Source: Candidatus Trichofilum aggregatum (GTDB lineage: Bacteria; Chloroflexota; Anaerolineae; Promineifilales; Promineifilaceae). From it: a stretch of DNA of 55,268 nt. Below, one piece after another: positions 17,098 through 25,511 of the stretch (position 1 is the stretch's first letter; each line of letters opens with the position of its first letter). The stretch is taken from NCBI GenBank assembly GCA_016716885.1, contig JADJUV010000040.1, positions 1-55,268 on the forward strand, read 5' to 3'. The position numbers were made by a program, and so were the translations under genes. The notes beneath the pieces are model-generated. The model was not told where the DNA came from and ran no database searches. It saw only the letters and a list, made by a program, of their open reading frames with translations.

Positions 17098-17256
17098 GTA
17101 GGGGCGGGACAACGCGGGTTCAATGCGGATGAACCAGGAAACGATCTTTCCGCGTTGTCTCGCCCTCTTACCGTTGCGGCTCATAAGAGGGCGAGACAGG
17201 TGGGAAGCAAGGTTTCCCGTGCTTGCTATATCTTGGCCCACCTGTCCCGCCCCTAC
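17098..17256. repeat. 159-bp structured element with 14-bp terminal inverted repeats
   Basis: The ends GTAGGGGCGGGACA (17098-17111) and TGTCCCGCCCCTAC (17243-17256) are perfect inverted repeats. Inside, four further stems nest: GACAACGCGG/CCGCGTTGTC (17108-17117 with 17150-17159), GGTTCA/TGAACC, CGCCCTCTTA/TAAGAGGGCG (17161-17170 with 17184-17193) and AGGTGGG/CCCACCT (17198-17204 with 17237-17243). No ORF is plausible. It could be a MITE or a structured RNA gene; direction is unknown. Confidence 0.65.
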
Positions 17257-17289
17257 GAATGAATGGTCTCAAATTTATAATTGCTGGGT

Positions 17290-17336
17290 GGAGTGGAGAC
17301 TTTAGTCGGAATGTCTCCGGCTAAAGCCTCGACTCC
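17290..17336. repeat. GGAGTCGAG hairpin repeat, full copy in inverted orientation
   Basis: This 47-bp inverted repeat (GGAGTGGAGACTTTAGTCGG to CCTCGACTCC) is the reverse complement of the 11449-11495 copy apart from a few bases. It lies just downstream of the stop of the surface lipoprotein gene. Confidence 0.75.
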
Positions 17337-17370
17337 GGGGCGTTACTTATCCCGTCCGTCCGTCTTTTAT

Positions 17371-19170
17371 TTATTGATTCACAAAAGACGGATCAACTGC
17401 CTGGACAAAGATTTCGATGGTCTCGCCCTGGCTGGTGGTGCCGGTGAAACGCCAGGCGGGTTGCATGATATTCATCGGTGTTTCACTTCCTTCTTTCACC
17501 ACATTGACGCCATAACTGAAGGTGTAAACCATATCCACCTTGTTGATGGTAATCGCCTCTACACCGGGGATACCAGCCTGCATCTTTTCGATGGTCTGCC
17601 AGTTGAAGGCTTGCGGCGCAGTTTCGGCGGTTCCGGGGGGCAACCAGCCGTTGACAAAAACACGTGTGCCGCTTTCGATTTCCGTGGGGGCATTGGGTAA
17701 TATCCAGGTCAGACCCACATCGGCCGTAAACACAGCCTGTCCACTTTCATCCCAATTTAATACCCCAGCTTCATAACGATATTCAGGATAGTCCGTGGTA
17801 GGTTCCCAACTGGTCACTTGCAGAGCGACCACATTAGGCGCAACCTGTACGATGGTGCCGGTAACATAGAGTTGCTGGCCCACATACCCCACTAATTCCT
17901 GAAGGACATCGTCGCTAGCCAGGAAGCGGAATTGATCACCCTGAATACGGGGAGCGCCTGTCCCTTCGGCGGGCAGATAGGCCATGAGATAGGGGTACAG
18001 TTCGACGATCTCACCATCCTGATACTGCCGGGGATAATATTGCGACTGGGTGGGTATAGAAGAAGTGGTCACCGGTTCCACGGGGAGCGGCATACCGTTT
18101 TCATCCAGTTGGGGGTAGATGTTGTAATAGATACGGCTGTAATCTACGCCTTGTTGGAGCAACTCCCACGCGGCCGCGGCGCTGATCAACGGGTATTCTG
18201 CGGCTGTGCCCACCTGGTTCAAGCGGGTTTGATACAGATAAGCAATAACCCCATCCTGGTTCACCGTCACCGTGAAATCAGGATTCACCACTTCACGCCC
18301 ATCCACCAGGCGGAAAATTTGCACCTCCAGACCCCAATAGTTCTTGCGGGCTACATATTCGAAGTCCAGTAAACCCCGTTCGCTAAGAAACGCCTCAACG
18401 ATGGGTAAGGCCTGCTCGTAGGGCATATATTCCATGGGGCCTACCATCGTGTTGGCAGTAAGGTCCGTGTAATTGACATCCGCCCCATAAATGGTCAGCA
18501 TCCGCGTATCATCAAACGCGTAGTAAACCGTAGGCGCCTGGTAAACATCCGGGGCAATGTCACCCTCACCCGCCGGGGACGGGGTGGGTGAGTTAACGTT
18601 GTAATAATCCAGGTACAGTTCACCAGTGAAGCCATATTGCTGAGCGATTTCACGGGCTTGCTCAATGGTCAGGGAGATGTTCGCGGGGGATTGCCAGACG
18701 TTCGCGGCCGCGGGGCCAGTCGGCAACTCCGCTTGCAGGTTAAAGTCGGTATCGGCAAAAGGTAACATGCCGTAGTAACTACCATAACCAAAACCACCGC
18801 CGCCACCACCGCCACGACCATAGGCCATGTCAGCGCCACCACCCATGGCCACGCCGTTACCCACAGCCGATTCGCTCACGGGCATATCAACCTGTCCGGC
18901 TCCGCCACTCGCCCCAGCGGCCCCAATGGCGGGCAGCTCCGGCAAACCACCATAGTTGACAGCTTCGTCGGTGGAGTTGGTGGTATCAATAGGATCGGTC
19001 GCGGTCGCGTCATTCTCGCCCACGGGTTCCACAACCACCCCATTGTCATCAGGCAGAGCCGTGTTGTTCACATTGGCATCAGGCTCCGTGGGTGAACAAG
19101 CCACCACAATGAGCATGAGCCAGGCCATTAAAAGAAAAACTAGTTTGTTGACATTCGTTGTACGCAACAT
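17371..19170 (-). CDS. Surface lipoprotein, paralog A of a three-member family
   Basis: The start at 19170 has an AAAGGAGA site and a signal peptide with lipobox (LMLIVVAC). A disordered Asp/Thr/Asn-rich stretch and a Gly-rich hinge (GRGGGGGGGFGYG) follow. The large domain of about 470 residues shares landmarks with the genes at 19669 and 21790: FNLQAELP, AREIAQQYGFTGELY, MPYEQALPIVEAFLSERGLLDF, YPLISAAAAWELL, and a C-terminal INKVDMVYTFSYGV...PAWRFTGTTSQGETIEIFVQAV. I cannot name a Pfam domain with certainty; the ISAxxAWxL and xAWRFxG blocks recall PepSY/YycI-like sensor modules. It is exported and lipid-anchored. Together with its tandem paralog it may share a ligand with the membrane paralog encoded beside the sigma factor. 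Confidence 0.75.
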   Translation of the reverse strand: MLRTTNVNKLVFLLMAWLMLIVVACSPTEPDANVNNTALPDDNGVVVEPVGENDATATDPIDTTNSTDEAVNYGGLPELPAIGAAGASGGAGQVDMPVSESAVGNGVAMGGGADMAYGRGGGGGGGFGYGSYYGMLPFADTDFNLQAELPTGPAAANVWQSPANISLTIEQAREIAQQYGFTGELYLDYYNVNSPTPSPAGEGDIAPDVYQAPTVYYAFDDTRMLTIYGADVNYTDLTANTMVGPMEYMPYEQALPIVEAFLSERGLLDFEYVARKNYWGLEVQIFRLVDGREVVNPDFTVTVNQDGVIAYLYQTRLNQVGTAAEYPLISAAAAWELLQQGVDYSRIYYNIYPQLDENGMPLPVEPVTTSSIPTQSQYYPRQYQDGEIVELYPYLMAYLPAEGTGAPRIQGDQFRFLASDDVLQELVGYVGQQLYVTGTIVQVAPNVVALQVTSWEPTTDYPEYRYEAGVLNWDESGQAVFTADVGLTWILPNAPTEIESGTRVFVNGWLPPGTAETAPQAFNWQTIEKMQAGIPGVEAITINKVDMVYTFSYGVNVVKEGSETPMNIMQPAWRFTGTTSQGETIEIFVQAVDPSFVNQ

Positions 19171-19191
19171 GATGTTGTCTCCTTTACCAAT

Positions 19192-19306
19192 TATAGATGC
19201 TCAGATAATCATTTAGGGGTCTTCGTTCGTAGTGACCGCTTTAGCGGACTGGTACCAGTCCGCTAAAGCGGTCACTACGAACAAAATCTTTTTCTTGATA
19301 TCTATA
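19192..19306. repeat. MITE-like element, copy 4, 115 bp with perfect 58-bp palindrome
   Basis: Outer ends TATAGAT (19192-19198) and ATCTATA (19300-19306) are inverted repeats. Inside, 19225-19282 is a perfect palindrome centred on GGTACC. Flanks CAGATAATCATTT and AAAATCTTTTTCTTGA match the next copy, which has the identical length of 115 bp. Confidence 0.8.
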
Positions 19307-19487
19307 GCTTCTAAGGGATTCCAAAAGTTAACCCCTACGCTTACCTTGTCGGGTCGTAGAACAAATCTATAACAGGTGATTTATTCACCCCTCATTAGTT
19401 AAACGACCGGGCTTACCCTTTTGTTCCCGTCACTCATTCAAAAAAGAGGTCTGGTTCAAAAGGCCGGAGTTGCGGGTGAATAGTCAA

Positions 19488-19526
19488 CAAAAAAGACCCT
19501 GCGGACTTTCGCCCGTAGGGTCTTTC
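19488..19526 (-). terminator. Rho-independent terminator for the paralog B lipoprotein gene
   Basis: The stem AAAGACCCTGCGG/CCCGTAGGGTCTTT is followed on the minus strand by a run of six T. It lies 140 bp after the stop of the gene ending at 19669, beyond the MITE-like copy, which suggests that element was inserted between gene and terminator. The remaining bases between 19307 and 19487 show no feature. Confidence 0.75.
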
Positions 19527-19543
19527 TCGAAGATTAGTTCAAT

Positions 19544-19658
19544 CTATAGCTGTTCAGACAATCATTTGGGGTCTTCGTTCATAGTACCGGTTTAGCGGAC
19601 TGGTGCTAGCCCGCTAAAGCGGTCACTACAAACAAAATCTTTTTCTTGAAAGCTATAG
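19544..19658. repeat. MITE-like element, copy 5, 115 bp with degenerate palindrome
   Basis: Ends CTATAGCT and AGCTATAG are perfect inverted repeats. The inner palindrome (19577-19633) has decayed on one arm (ATAGTACCGG in place of GTAGTGACCG). It has the same 115-bp length and flanks as copy 4, in direct orientation, and lies 10 bp after the stop of the paralog B gene. Confidence 0.8.
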
Positions 19659-19668
19659 CAAACAGCCA

Positions 19669-21405
19669 TTAACCAGCCGGTTGCAGATATTCGGGAGCTA
19701 CAGCCTGCACCAGCAGTTCAACCAGTTCGCCCGTGTCAGTCGTACCGGTGAAGCGCCAGGCGGGTTGTTGCCAGGTGCTACCAGCGTCCGTGCCATCCGG
19801 TGAAGAGGTATAGCTATAGGTGTAAACCAGTTCAACTTTGTCAATGTTCACCTGACCAATCGGTACGGGTGTGGGGAAGATGCCGGGATCAAAGACGCCG
19901 GGTTCTTCGGTAAAGGCCACTACCCTGTCAATGCCTGTCCAGATAAACGTACCAAACGGTTCACCCGCTTCAATAATGGGGCCATTCACATAAACCTGTT
20001 CACCATCAGGTAAATCGGCGGGTGCACCGGGAATGATGAAGGTTTCCCCTTCGATGGTATCCAGATAAGTTTGACCATCAGCCCGTCGGATTGTGCCCTC
20101 ACGAGATTGCCAATCCTGGTAGTCACCAATAACCTGCACACTTGTCACCTGAATAGCCTGGTTGTACAAGGTATCACCTTGCACGGTGCCCGTCAGGCGG
20201 ATGTTTTGGTTAATATTGGCCGCCATCAGTTGCAGATCGGCCTCGCTGGCGATGAGGTTGAACTCACCAGCCCGCACCAAAGGCGCACTACCATCCAGCG
20301 CATTGTAAACGGTGGGGTAGAAGTACATGGTGATGGCTTCCCCATTTTGGTACGTGCGTGACCAGTAACGATATTCTGAGGCAGACGGATCCACATACGG
20401 TTGTATCGTGGCGGGGTCTGTGTAGACGTTATGGAAGACGCGCAGGTAATCCGGTGTACCTTGCACCAATTGCCACGCTTCTTCAGCCGAAATGAGAGGA
20501 TAATCACCCACGGCGGTGAAGGCGCTGAACGGTTGCACATAAACGGACAGAATGTTGCCTTCCGGGGTCACAGAAACGGAAATTTCAGAGCTGGTGCTAC
20601 GAACACCGTTGACCAGACGGTAGAAAGCTACATCATCACCCCCATAGGGATTAGGCACAACTTCATAAGGAAAGTCGAGCAAACCACGTTCACTGAGAAA
20701 CGCTTCGGCAAGGGGGCGAGCCTGTTCCCAGGGCATCAGTGTCCAACCGATCACGTTCATCATGGCGCCATTGTCAAAGTAGCTCAGGTTAGCGCCATAG
20801 AAGCTCAGTGTGCGCGGGCCATCGAAGACGTAGTAGCTACGCGGGCCAGGCCAGATACCAGGATTATCCTGGAGCATTTGATCGTACCAGGGGTCGGTGT
20901 AGAGCGGGCCAGCGAAGCCAAAGCGGTTGGCCAGGTCGCGCATCTGTTCCTGGGTCATCTCGTCCATGCCTTGTTGCCAGACGGTGGTGGCACCCGGGGC
21001 AGCCGGTAGGACTGTGTTTAGATTGAATTGAGCGTTTTCCAGCCGGTTCTCAAAGAAGCGGGGCATGGTTAAGTCATCAGCGCCTTGTCCTTCAACGGGA
21101 ATACCATCCCCATCAGAAGATAGGGCGTCGCCGCCGCCACCACCCAGACCACCGCCACTACCACCACCACCGCCGGGGCTTAAACCGGGCAGAGGGGGTA
21201 GGTTACCGGTGTCAGTTGTGCCTGTACCGGTTGTGGGTGTGGGGACCGCTTCGTTACCACTATTTGTTTCACTACCATCAGTGACGGTTGTACCGGGGGT
21301 GACACCCGTCTCTGTGTTACCGCCATCCTGTGCCCCACAGGCGACTAACGCCAGGGCCAGCAGAAGGGTCATTACAAAAGCATACCAATACGACTTTCTA
21401 GACAT
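19669..21405 (-). CDS. Surface lipoprotein, paralog B of a three-member family
   Basis: The start at 21405 has a TAGGAG site and a lipoprotein signal (LLLALALVAC). A Thr/Gly-rich linker with a GGGGGSGGGLGGGGG stretch follows, then the shared domain: ENRLENAQFNLNTVLPAAP, REL-like helix LANRFGFAGPLY, WPGPRSYYVFDGPRTLSFYG, MPWEQARPLAEAFLSERGLLDFPYE, YPLISAEEAWQLVQ and VNIDKVELVYTYSY...PAWRFTGTTDTGELVELLVQAV. It is closer to the sigma-linked paralog (21790) than paralog A is: they share the ENRLENAQFNL and WPGPR blocks. Length is 578 residues. It contains no Ala-Ala-Ala and no GCGGCCGC octamer. The function is unknown; a role as an exported ligand-binding protein is inferred. Confidence 0.78.
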   Translation of the reverse strand: MSRKSYWYAFVMTLLLALALVACGAQDGGNTETGVTPGTTVTDGSETNSGNEAVPTPTTGTGTTDTGNLPPLPGLSPGGGGGSGGGLGGGGGDALSSDGDGIPVEGQGADDLTMPRFFENRLENAQFNLNTVLPAAPGATTVWQQGMDEMTQEQMRDLANRFGFAGPLYTDPWYDQMLQDNPGIWPGPRSYYVFDGPRTLSFYGANLSYFDNGAMMNVIGWTLMPWEQARPLAEAFLSERGLLDFPYEVVPNPYGGDDVAFYRLVNGVRSTSSEISVSVTPEGNILSVYVQPFSAFTAVGDYPLISAEEAWQLVQGTPDYLRVFHNVYTDPATIQPYVDPSASEYRYWSRTYQNGEAITMYFYPTVYNALDGSAPLVRAGEFNLIASEADLQLMAANINQNIRLTGTVQGDTLYNQAIQVTSVQVIGDYQDWQSREGTIRRADGQTYLDTIEGETFIIPGAPADLPDGEQVYVNGPIIEAGEPFGTFIWTGIDRVVAFTEEPGVFDPGIFPTPVPIGQVNIDKVELVYTYSYTSSPDGTDAGSTWQQPAWRFTGTTDTGELVELLVQAVAPEYLQPAG

Positions 21406-21550
21406 GATGTGTTACTCCTAACAACTGTGTGATTTATGCTAATTAGCGGTGCGCTCTTTATTAGCGCGCACTACATCCATTGTCGAAGGGTTGATTGGGT
21501 TTGTAACAGGCAATTTGGTTTCAATTGATAGGGTTCAGGAAAAAGAGCTT

Positions 21551-21594
21551 GTTCGTAATGACTGCGTCAGCCCGCTAAAGCGGTGACTACGAAC
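21551..21594. repeat. GTAGTGACC palindromic repeat, copy 6, shortened
   Basis: GTTCGTAATGACTGC and GCGGTGACTACGAAC are inverted arms of 44 bp total, with part of the left arm lost. It lies in the intergenic region 21406-21789, which otherwise contains only AT-rich sequence and the terminator at its right end. Confidence 0.65.
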
Positions 21595-21733
21595 CAAGAC
21601 CTCAAATGATTTATGACAAATCTCCGTATCCGTTTGTCGCCGGAATCCCCCACCCCTAACCCCGCCCCCAGGGGCGAGGAACTTTCTAAAGTGCCGGCAC
21701 TCCTTTCCTCTGGCTAGACCTGTTAAAAACAAA

Positions 21734-21765
21734 AACGCGGCCGCAAATAAGTTTGCGGCCGCGTT
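21734..21765 (-). terminator. Terminator hairpin made of two GCGGCCGC octamers
   Basis: AACGCGGCCGCAAA and TTTGCGGCCGCGTT are perfect 14-bp arms around a TAAG loop. On the minus strand the stem is followed by TTTTTGTTTTT, a textbook rho-independent terminator. It lies 24 bp after the stop of the anti-sigma-like gene. Each arm contains a full octamer. Confidence 0.9.
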
Positions 21766-21789
21766 CATCCCTTGTTTAGATCGGTTCCG

Positions 21790-23877
21790 TTAGGGCATCG
21801 GTGTGGGAACGGGCTGGATAAACTCCGGGGCCACCGCCTGCACCGTAATCTCTACCAACTCACCCGTATCCGTTACCCCGCTAAAGCGCCAGGCCAGTTG
21901 CAACCAATCCTCACCTGGCCCATTAAACGCCGGGTCACCAACGAAGGTGTAGGTATAAACCAACGCCACCTGATCAATATTGACCTGGGTAATGGGCACC
22001 GGGGTCGGAAAAACGAACGCCTCTTCCGAGGTAGGCTCAAACTCCACCACCCTATCCATGTTCGTCCAATCAAACACCGGATACGGCTCCCCTGGCTCAA
22101 TGACGGGGCCACTCACGCCCACATACTCCCCATCACCCAGATCATCCGGGGCATTGGGAATAAGCAGGGTTTCACCCTGATCCGTATCCAAAAACACCTG
22201 CCCGTCTTCAGCCCGGCGGATAACCCCCTGGCGTAGTTGCCATTCCTGAATGGGGTCCACCAGTTCAAAGCCGGAAACCAGAATGCTTTGTGCATAAACG
22301 GCATCGCCGACTATTGTGCCCGTGATGCGGAGATTTTGATCGGTCGCGGCCGCGATCTGGTCTAACAACACCGGGTCTCCCGTTAAGAAAAACTCATTAG
22401 CCCGGAGAAGCACTGGCCCGCCCTCAGTTACCGGCAGATACGTCTGCGGATAGGTATGCAGGGCAATCGCGTCCCCATCCTGATAGGTGCGATACCAGGA
22501 ACGGTACCGGGGATCAGGGGCCGGTGCGGGTGGCAGCGTAGCCGGATCAGGGTAAAGTGACACAAAAACGGTTTGATTATCTGGTTCTGCCTGGGCCATC
22601 TGCCACGCCGCTTCAGCTGAGAGGAGCGGATATTCTCCTACGGCGGCGTAAACATCAAACGGCAGGTAATAAGCCGAAAGCACCTGTCCATTTTCCATTA
22701 CGGACACAGACAATTCCGGTAGGGTATGGCGCAAACCGTTGATCACCCGGTAGAATGCAACTTCTTCACCAAATGGGCTTTTGACCGTCTCATAAGGAAA
22801 GTCCAAAAAACCTCGTTCAGTAGCCCAGTCCAGAGCGATAGGCACACCTTGTTCATAGGGCATAGACTGCAAGAATGAACCGGGCGTAATCATGCCGTTA
22901 TCAAAGTAGCTGAACGAATTGCCTGAGGCGTTAAAGAAAAGGGTACCATCAAACATCGTATAAGTTCGGGGGCCAGGCCAGCCAAACTCCGGGTCTTGCA
23001 GTACTCTGTCGTACCAGGCATCGTAATAAATCTCCCCTGTAAAACCAAACCGGGCGGCAATTTCCCGAACCCTTTCAATAGAGGGATCCGTTTGTTGATA
23101 CTGATAAACCATGCCGGGTGGGGATGTATCGGGTAAAGCCGTATGAAGGTTGAACTGGGCATTTTCTAGCCGGTTCTCAAAACCGAACATGGTATCGGCC
23201 CCACCCCCAAGCCCAGGTCCGCCCGCGCCACCGCCCCCCATACCCGTCACGCCACCACTACTTAAGGCGGGCAATTTCGGCAACGAAGCGGGATCAATCG
23301 TGGGGGTGATGGCGGCAATGGCTTCTATGGTTTCGGTGGGCAAGGCGGGCACAGTTTCCTGGGTGTTGGTTGTTGATGTTTCTTCATCGGCATCCTCAGC
23401 TAAATCAGACTCAGCAACAAGGTCACTAGAAGGATCTGGGGTATCTGTAGGAACGACGGCTATACGTGTAGCATCCCCGGTAACGTTTGTGCCGGGCGTA
23501 TTCAATAAGGGCCAGACAATGAGGACGAGGGCGGCCACGACGGCTAAAGCGCCCGTGGTCATCAACATGCGACGCCCAGTAAAGGCATCCATTAGTTCTT
23601 GCCAAAACATGCGTCGGGGTGGAGCCGCCTCCCGGCGACTCGCGGCCGCGCCCTGACGCGCCGCCCAACGTAATTGATTCTCCAAACGGACGACAAAATC
23701 CGGTTCTGGCTCGGTGGTCTGGGCCAGTTGGACGAGCTGGTGGGCAAAAACTGTGTCTTGAGATGAAAGTTTGGCGTCGCCATGCGCGGCCGCGGCCCGG
23801 CCCGCCTGCCAGGTATCCAGCAAGGCATCCAGTTCCAATGCCTGTTGTAATTCCTCGCGTTCGTGTTTGTCATTCAT
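21790..23877 (-). CDS. Anti-sigma-factor-like transmembrane protein with large extracytoplasmic domain (paralog C)
   Basis: The ATG overlaps the sigma-factor stop as ATGA, implying translational coupling. Residues 1-95 are a cytoplasmic helical region (ELQQALELDALLDTW...DFVVRLENQLRWA) typical in size and position of anti-sigma regions, without a zinc-finger HxxxCxxC. One helix (about 106-126, TGALAVVAALVLIVWPLL) crosses the membrane. After an acidic/Thr linker and a Gly-rich hinge comes the same domain of about 470 residues as in the two lipoproteins, ending VNIDQVALVYTYTF...LAWRFSGVTDTGELVEITVQAV. I infer that it holds the sigma factor and releases it when the outer domain is engaged. Confidence 0.78.
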   Translation of the reverse strand: MNDKHEREELQQALELDALLDTWQAGRAAAAHGDAKLSSQDTVFAHQLVQLAQTTEPEPDFVVRLENQLRWAARQGAAASRREAAPPRRMFWQELMDAFTGRRMLMTTGALAVVAALVLIVWPLLNTPGTNVTGDATRIAVVPTDTPDPSSDLVAESDLAEDADEETSTTNTQETVPALPTETIEAIAAITPTIDPASLPKLPALSSGGVTGMGGGGAGGPGLGGGADTMFGFENRLENAQFNLHTALPDTSPPGMVYQYQQTDPSIERVREIAARFGFTGEIYYDAWYDRVLQDPEFGWPGPRTYTMFDGTLFFNASGNSFSYFDNGMITPGSFLQSMPYEQGVPIALDWATERGFLDFPYETVKSPFGEEVAFYRVINGLRHTLPELSVSVMENGQVLSAYYLPFDVYAAVGEYPLLSAEAAWQMAQAEPDNQTVFVSLYPDPATLPPAPAPDPRYRSWYRTYQDGDAIALHTYPQTYLPVTEGGPVLLRANEFFLTGDPVLLDQIAAATDQNLRITGTIVGDAVYAQSILVSGFELVDPIQEWQLRQGVIRRAEDGQVFLDTDQGETLLIPNAPDDLGDGEYVGVSGPVIEPGEPYPVFDWTNMDRVVEFEPTSEEAFVFPTPVPITQVNIDQVALVYTYTFVGDPAFNGPGEDWLQLAWRFSGVTDTGELVEITVQAVAPEFIQPVPTPMP

Positions 23878-24470
23878 GCTACATCCTCCAGGGAAAAGCC
23901 AATCTGCTCCTGCAAATCACGCAGGCCACGATGGATGAGCATTCGTACGGCTGGTTCTTGTTTATCCATCACTTTCGCTACTTCCGTTACACTCAGGTTA
24001 CCAAAAATACGCAGACGAATCGCTTCAGCCCGATCCGGGGCGATAACATCGAGTTTAGCCGCCACTCGCTCCAATTGGAGCCGCTGATTAACCGCATCAT
24101 CAGGGCGAACCCGGCTATCCATGACCTCACCCGCCTCTTCCAGGTCAAACTCCGGGTGGGGCAACACCTGGCGGTAATGATCCATGACTTTGTGCCGGGC
24201 AATACCCATCAGCCAGGCCCCAAAAGCGCCCTGCGCCCGATAATGGGCCAGGCTTTCTAACGCCGTCAAAAAAGTTTGTGAGGTCAAATCCTGGGCATCG
24301 GCGACATTACTGACACGGCTGAGAATATAACGATAAACCTGTTTGACATGTTGCCTATACAAATCCGCAAAAGCAGAAGGGTCTTCCTGCGCCCGCCGTA
24401 CCGAAGCCTGCTCAGCGCTATAGCTTCCGACAGGCGGTCGGCTAGTGACACTCGTATACACTTGAAGCAT
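23874..24470 (-). CDS. ECF-type RNA polymerase sigma factor
   Basis: Region 2 reads SAFADLYRQHVKQVYRYILSRVSNVADAQDLTSQTFLTALES. Region 4 reads ILxRIF-like LRIFGNLSVTEVAKVMDKQEPAVRMLIHRGLRDLQEQIG. Region 3 is absent, as in ECF factors. The start at 24470 has AGGAG eight bases upstream. An in-frame ATG at 24596, also with an AAAGGATA site, would add 42 residues of unclear character and cannot be excluded. The gene is cotranscribed and overlaps with the anti-sigma-like gene, and is divergent from the ArsR-type regulator. It probably drives the three surface-protein genes, which is inference from gene order. Confidence 0.87.
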   Translation of the reverse strand: MLQVYTSVTSRPPVGSYSAEQASVRRAQEDPSAFADLYRQHVKQVYRYILSRVSNVADAQDLTSQTFLTALESLAHYRAQGAFGAWLMGIARHKVMDHYRQVLPHPEFDLEEAGEVMDSRVRPDDAVNQRLQLERVAAKLDVIAPDRAEAIRLRIFGNLSVTEVAKVMDKQEPAVRMLIHRGLRDLQEQIGFSLEDVA

Positions 24471-24612
24471 CTGTTTTCTCCTACGTGGGCGGGTGTTTTC
24501 CCCTTCCACGTAGTTTGTCGGCGCCAACAGCCAACGTATAACAGGTAATTCGTTTAGCCACAGCCAAACAGTGCTTGACAAAGTAGAGGTATTCATTGTA
24601 ATATCCTTTATC

Positions 24613-24630
24613 GTTAAAATTATTTTTAAC
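24613..24630. promoter_or_regulatory. Candidate operator GTTAAAA-N4-TTTTAAC
   Basis: A perfect inverted repeat with 7-bp arms is followed by a further half site GGTTAAAG. It lies between the divergent sigma-factor and ArsR-type genes, 44 bp before the latter's start. The position and symmetry suit a winged-helix dimer, so autoregulation is plausible. Confidence 0.45.
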
Positions 24631-24673
24631 GGTTAAAGATTTTCTAACAGTTTATAACGACGGGGAAAACACG

Positions 24674-25279
24674 ATGACCTACCAGCCCGACGCCGTATTT
24701 ATCATCCAAGACCTGGACACGCTCAAAATTATGGCAGACGCCCGGCGCATGCAAATTTTAGAGGTTGTCCTTAACCAAACAGCCACCGTCAAAGAGATTG
24801 CGGAACAGCTCAACCAGCCACCCAGCCAACTGTATTATCACATTAACACCTTGGAAAAACATGGCTTGATACGGGTAGCAGACACCCGGGTTGTGTCTGG
24901 CATCATTGAAAAATGGTACGGCGCGGCCGCGAAACAATACCAGGTCGCCAAAGAATTACTCCTCATTTCACAGACCAGCGACGAGGGGCGAGAGCAACTA
25001 TTTACCCCCCTTTTTGACTCAGCCAAACAAGAGTTAATGACCAGTATCGAACAAGGAAAGGTTCAGCTTGCGCATGATGAAGCGGTGGAGCCAGAAGGGA
25101 GCGCGGTTTTTATGCGTGGTTACAAACGCATGTCCAAAACGCGTTTCCAGGAGTTTCGTACCCGGCTCCAGGAAGTTTTACAAGAGTTCAGCAGCGATAC
25201 CCCTGAAGATACAGGGGCCGAACAAGGGCTTTATAGCGGTCTGGTGGCTGTTTTCCCTGCCCCGGATAGTGAGCAGTAA
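24674..25279 (+). CDS. ArsR-family winged-helix transcriptional regulator
   Basis: The 201-residue protein has the DNA-binding region at residues about 12-75 (LDTLKIMADARRMQILEVVLNQTATVKEIAEQLNQPPSQLYYHINTLEKHGLIRV), the usual ArsR/HTH_20 pattern. A longer C-terminal part has two helices that could bind ligand or dimerise. No ArsR metal-site CVC motif is present. The downstream gene is an MFS exporter on the same strand, so it may control that exporter. An inverted repeat precedes the gene. One Ala-Ala-Ala (24923) is octamer-encoded. Confidence 0.85.
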   Translation: MTYQPDAVFIIQDLDTLKIMADARRMQILEVVLNQTATVKEIAEQLNQPPSQLYYHINTLEKHGLIRVADTRVVSGIIEKWYGAAAKQYQVAKELLLISQTSDEGREQLFTPLFDSAKQELMTSIEQGKVQLAHDEAVEPEGSAVFMRGYKRMSKTRFQEFRTRLQEVLQEFSSDTPEDTGAEQGLYSGLVAVFPAPDSEQ

Positions 25280-25511
25280 TCAGTCAGCAGTCAGCGATTG
25301 GCTAAACAGAGGGGATGAATAATTAATTGGTGAATTGTTGAATATCTGAATGGTTAATGAATGAAGGAGAAAATGCTCCCTACTTAGACATTCACCCATT
25401 CACAAATTCACAAATTAATTATTCTCTTCCTGCCAACATCACTCACATTCAAAGTTCCCGAGTTCCCAGAGTTCCTACCCAAAGTTCCCAGAGTTCCTAC
25501 GAGGCATCCTC
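25280..25511. repeat. Intergenic tandem AGTTCCC repeats before the exporter gene
   Basis: From about 25449 to 25502 the unit AAAGTTCCCAGAGTTCCTAC and variants occur back to back. Upstream (25280-25440) is AT-rich with ATTAATT and TTCACAAATTCAC units. No ORF is convincing. Confidence 0.5.

Noticed and set aside
17281..17700. Plus-strand frame beginning in the 17290 hairpin repeat
   Set aside because: It starts in a repeat and runs antisense to the paralog A lipoprotein; no ribosome site.
20401..21009. 202-codon plus-strand open frame opposite the paralog B lipoprotein gene
   Set aside because: It is antisense to a gene with a clear signal peptide, lipobox and paralogs; its translation has no recognisable motif.
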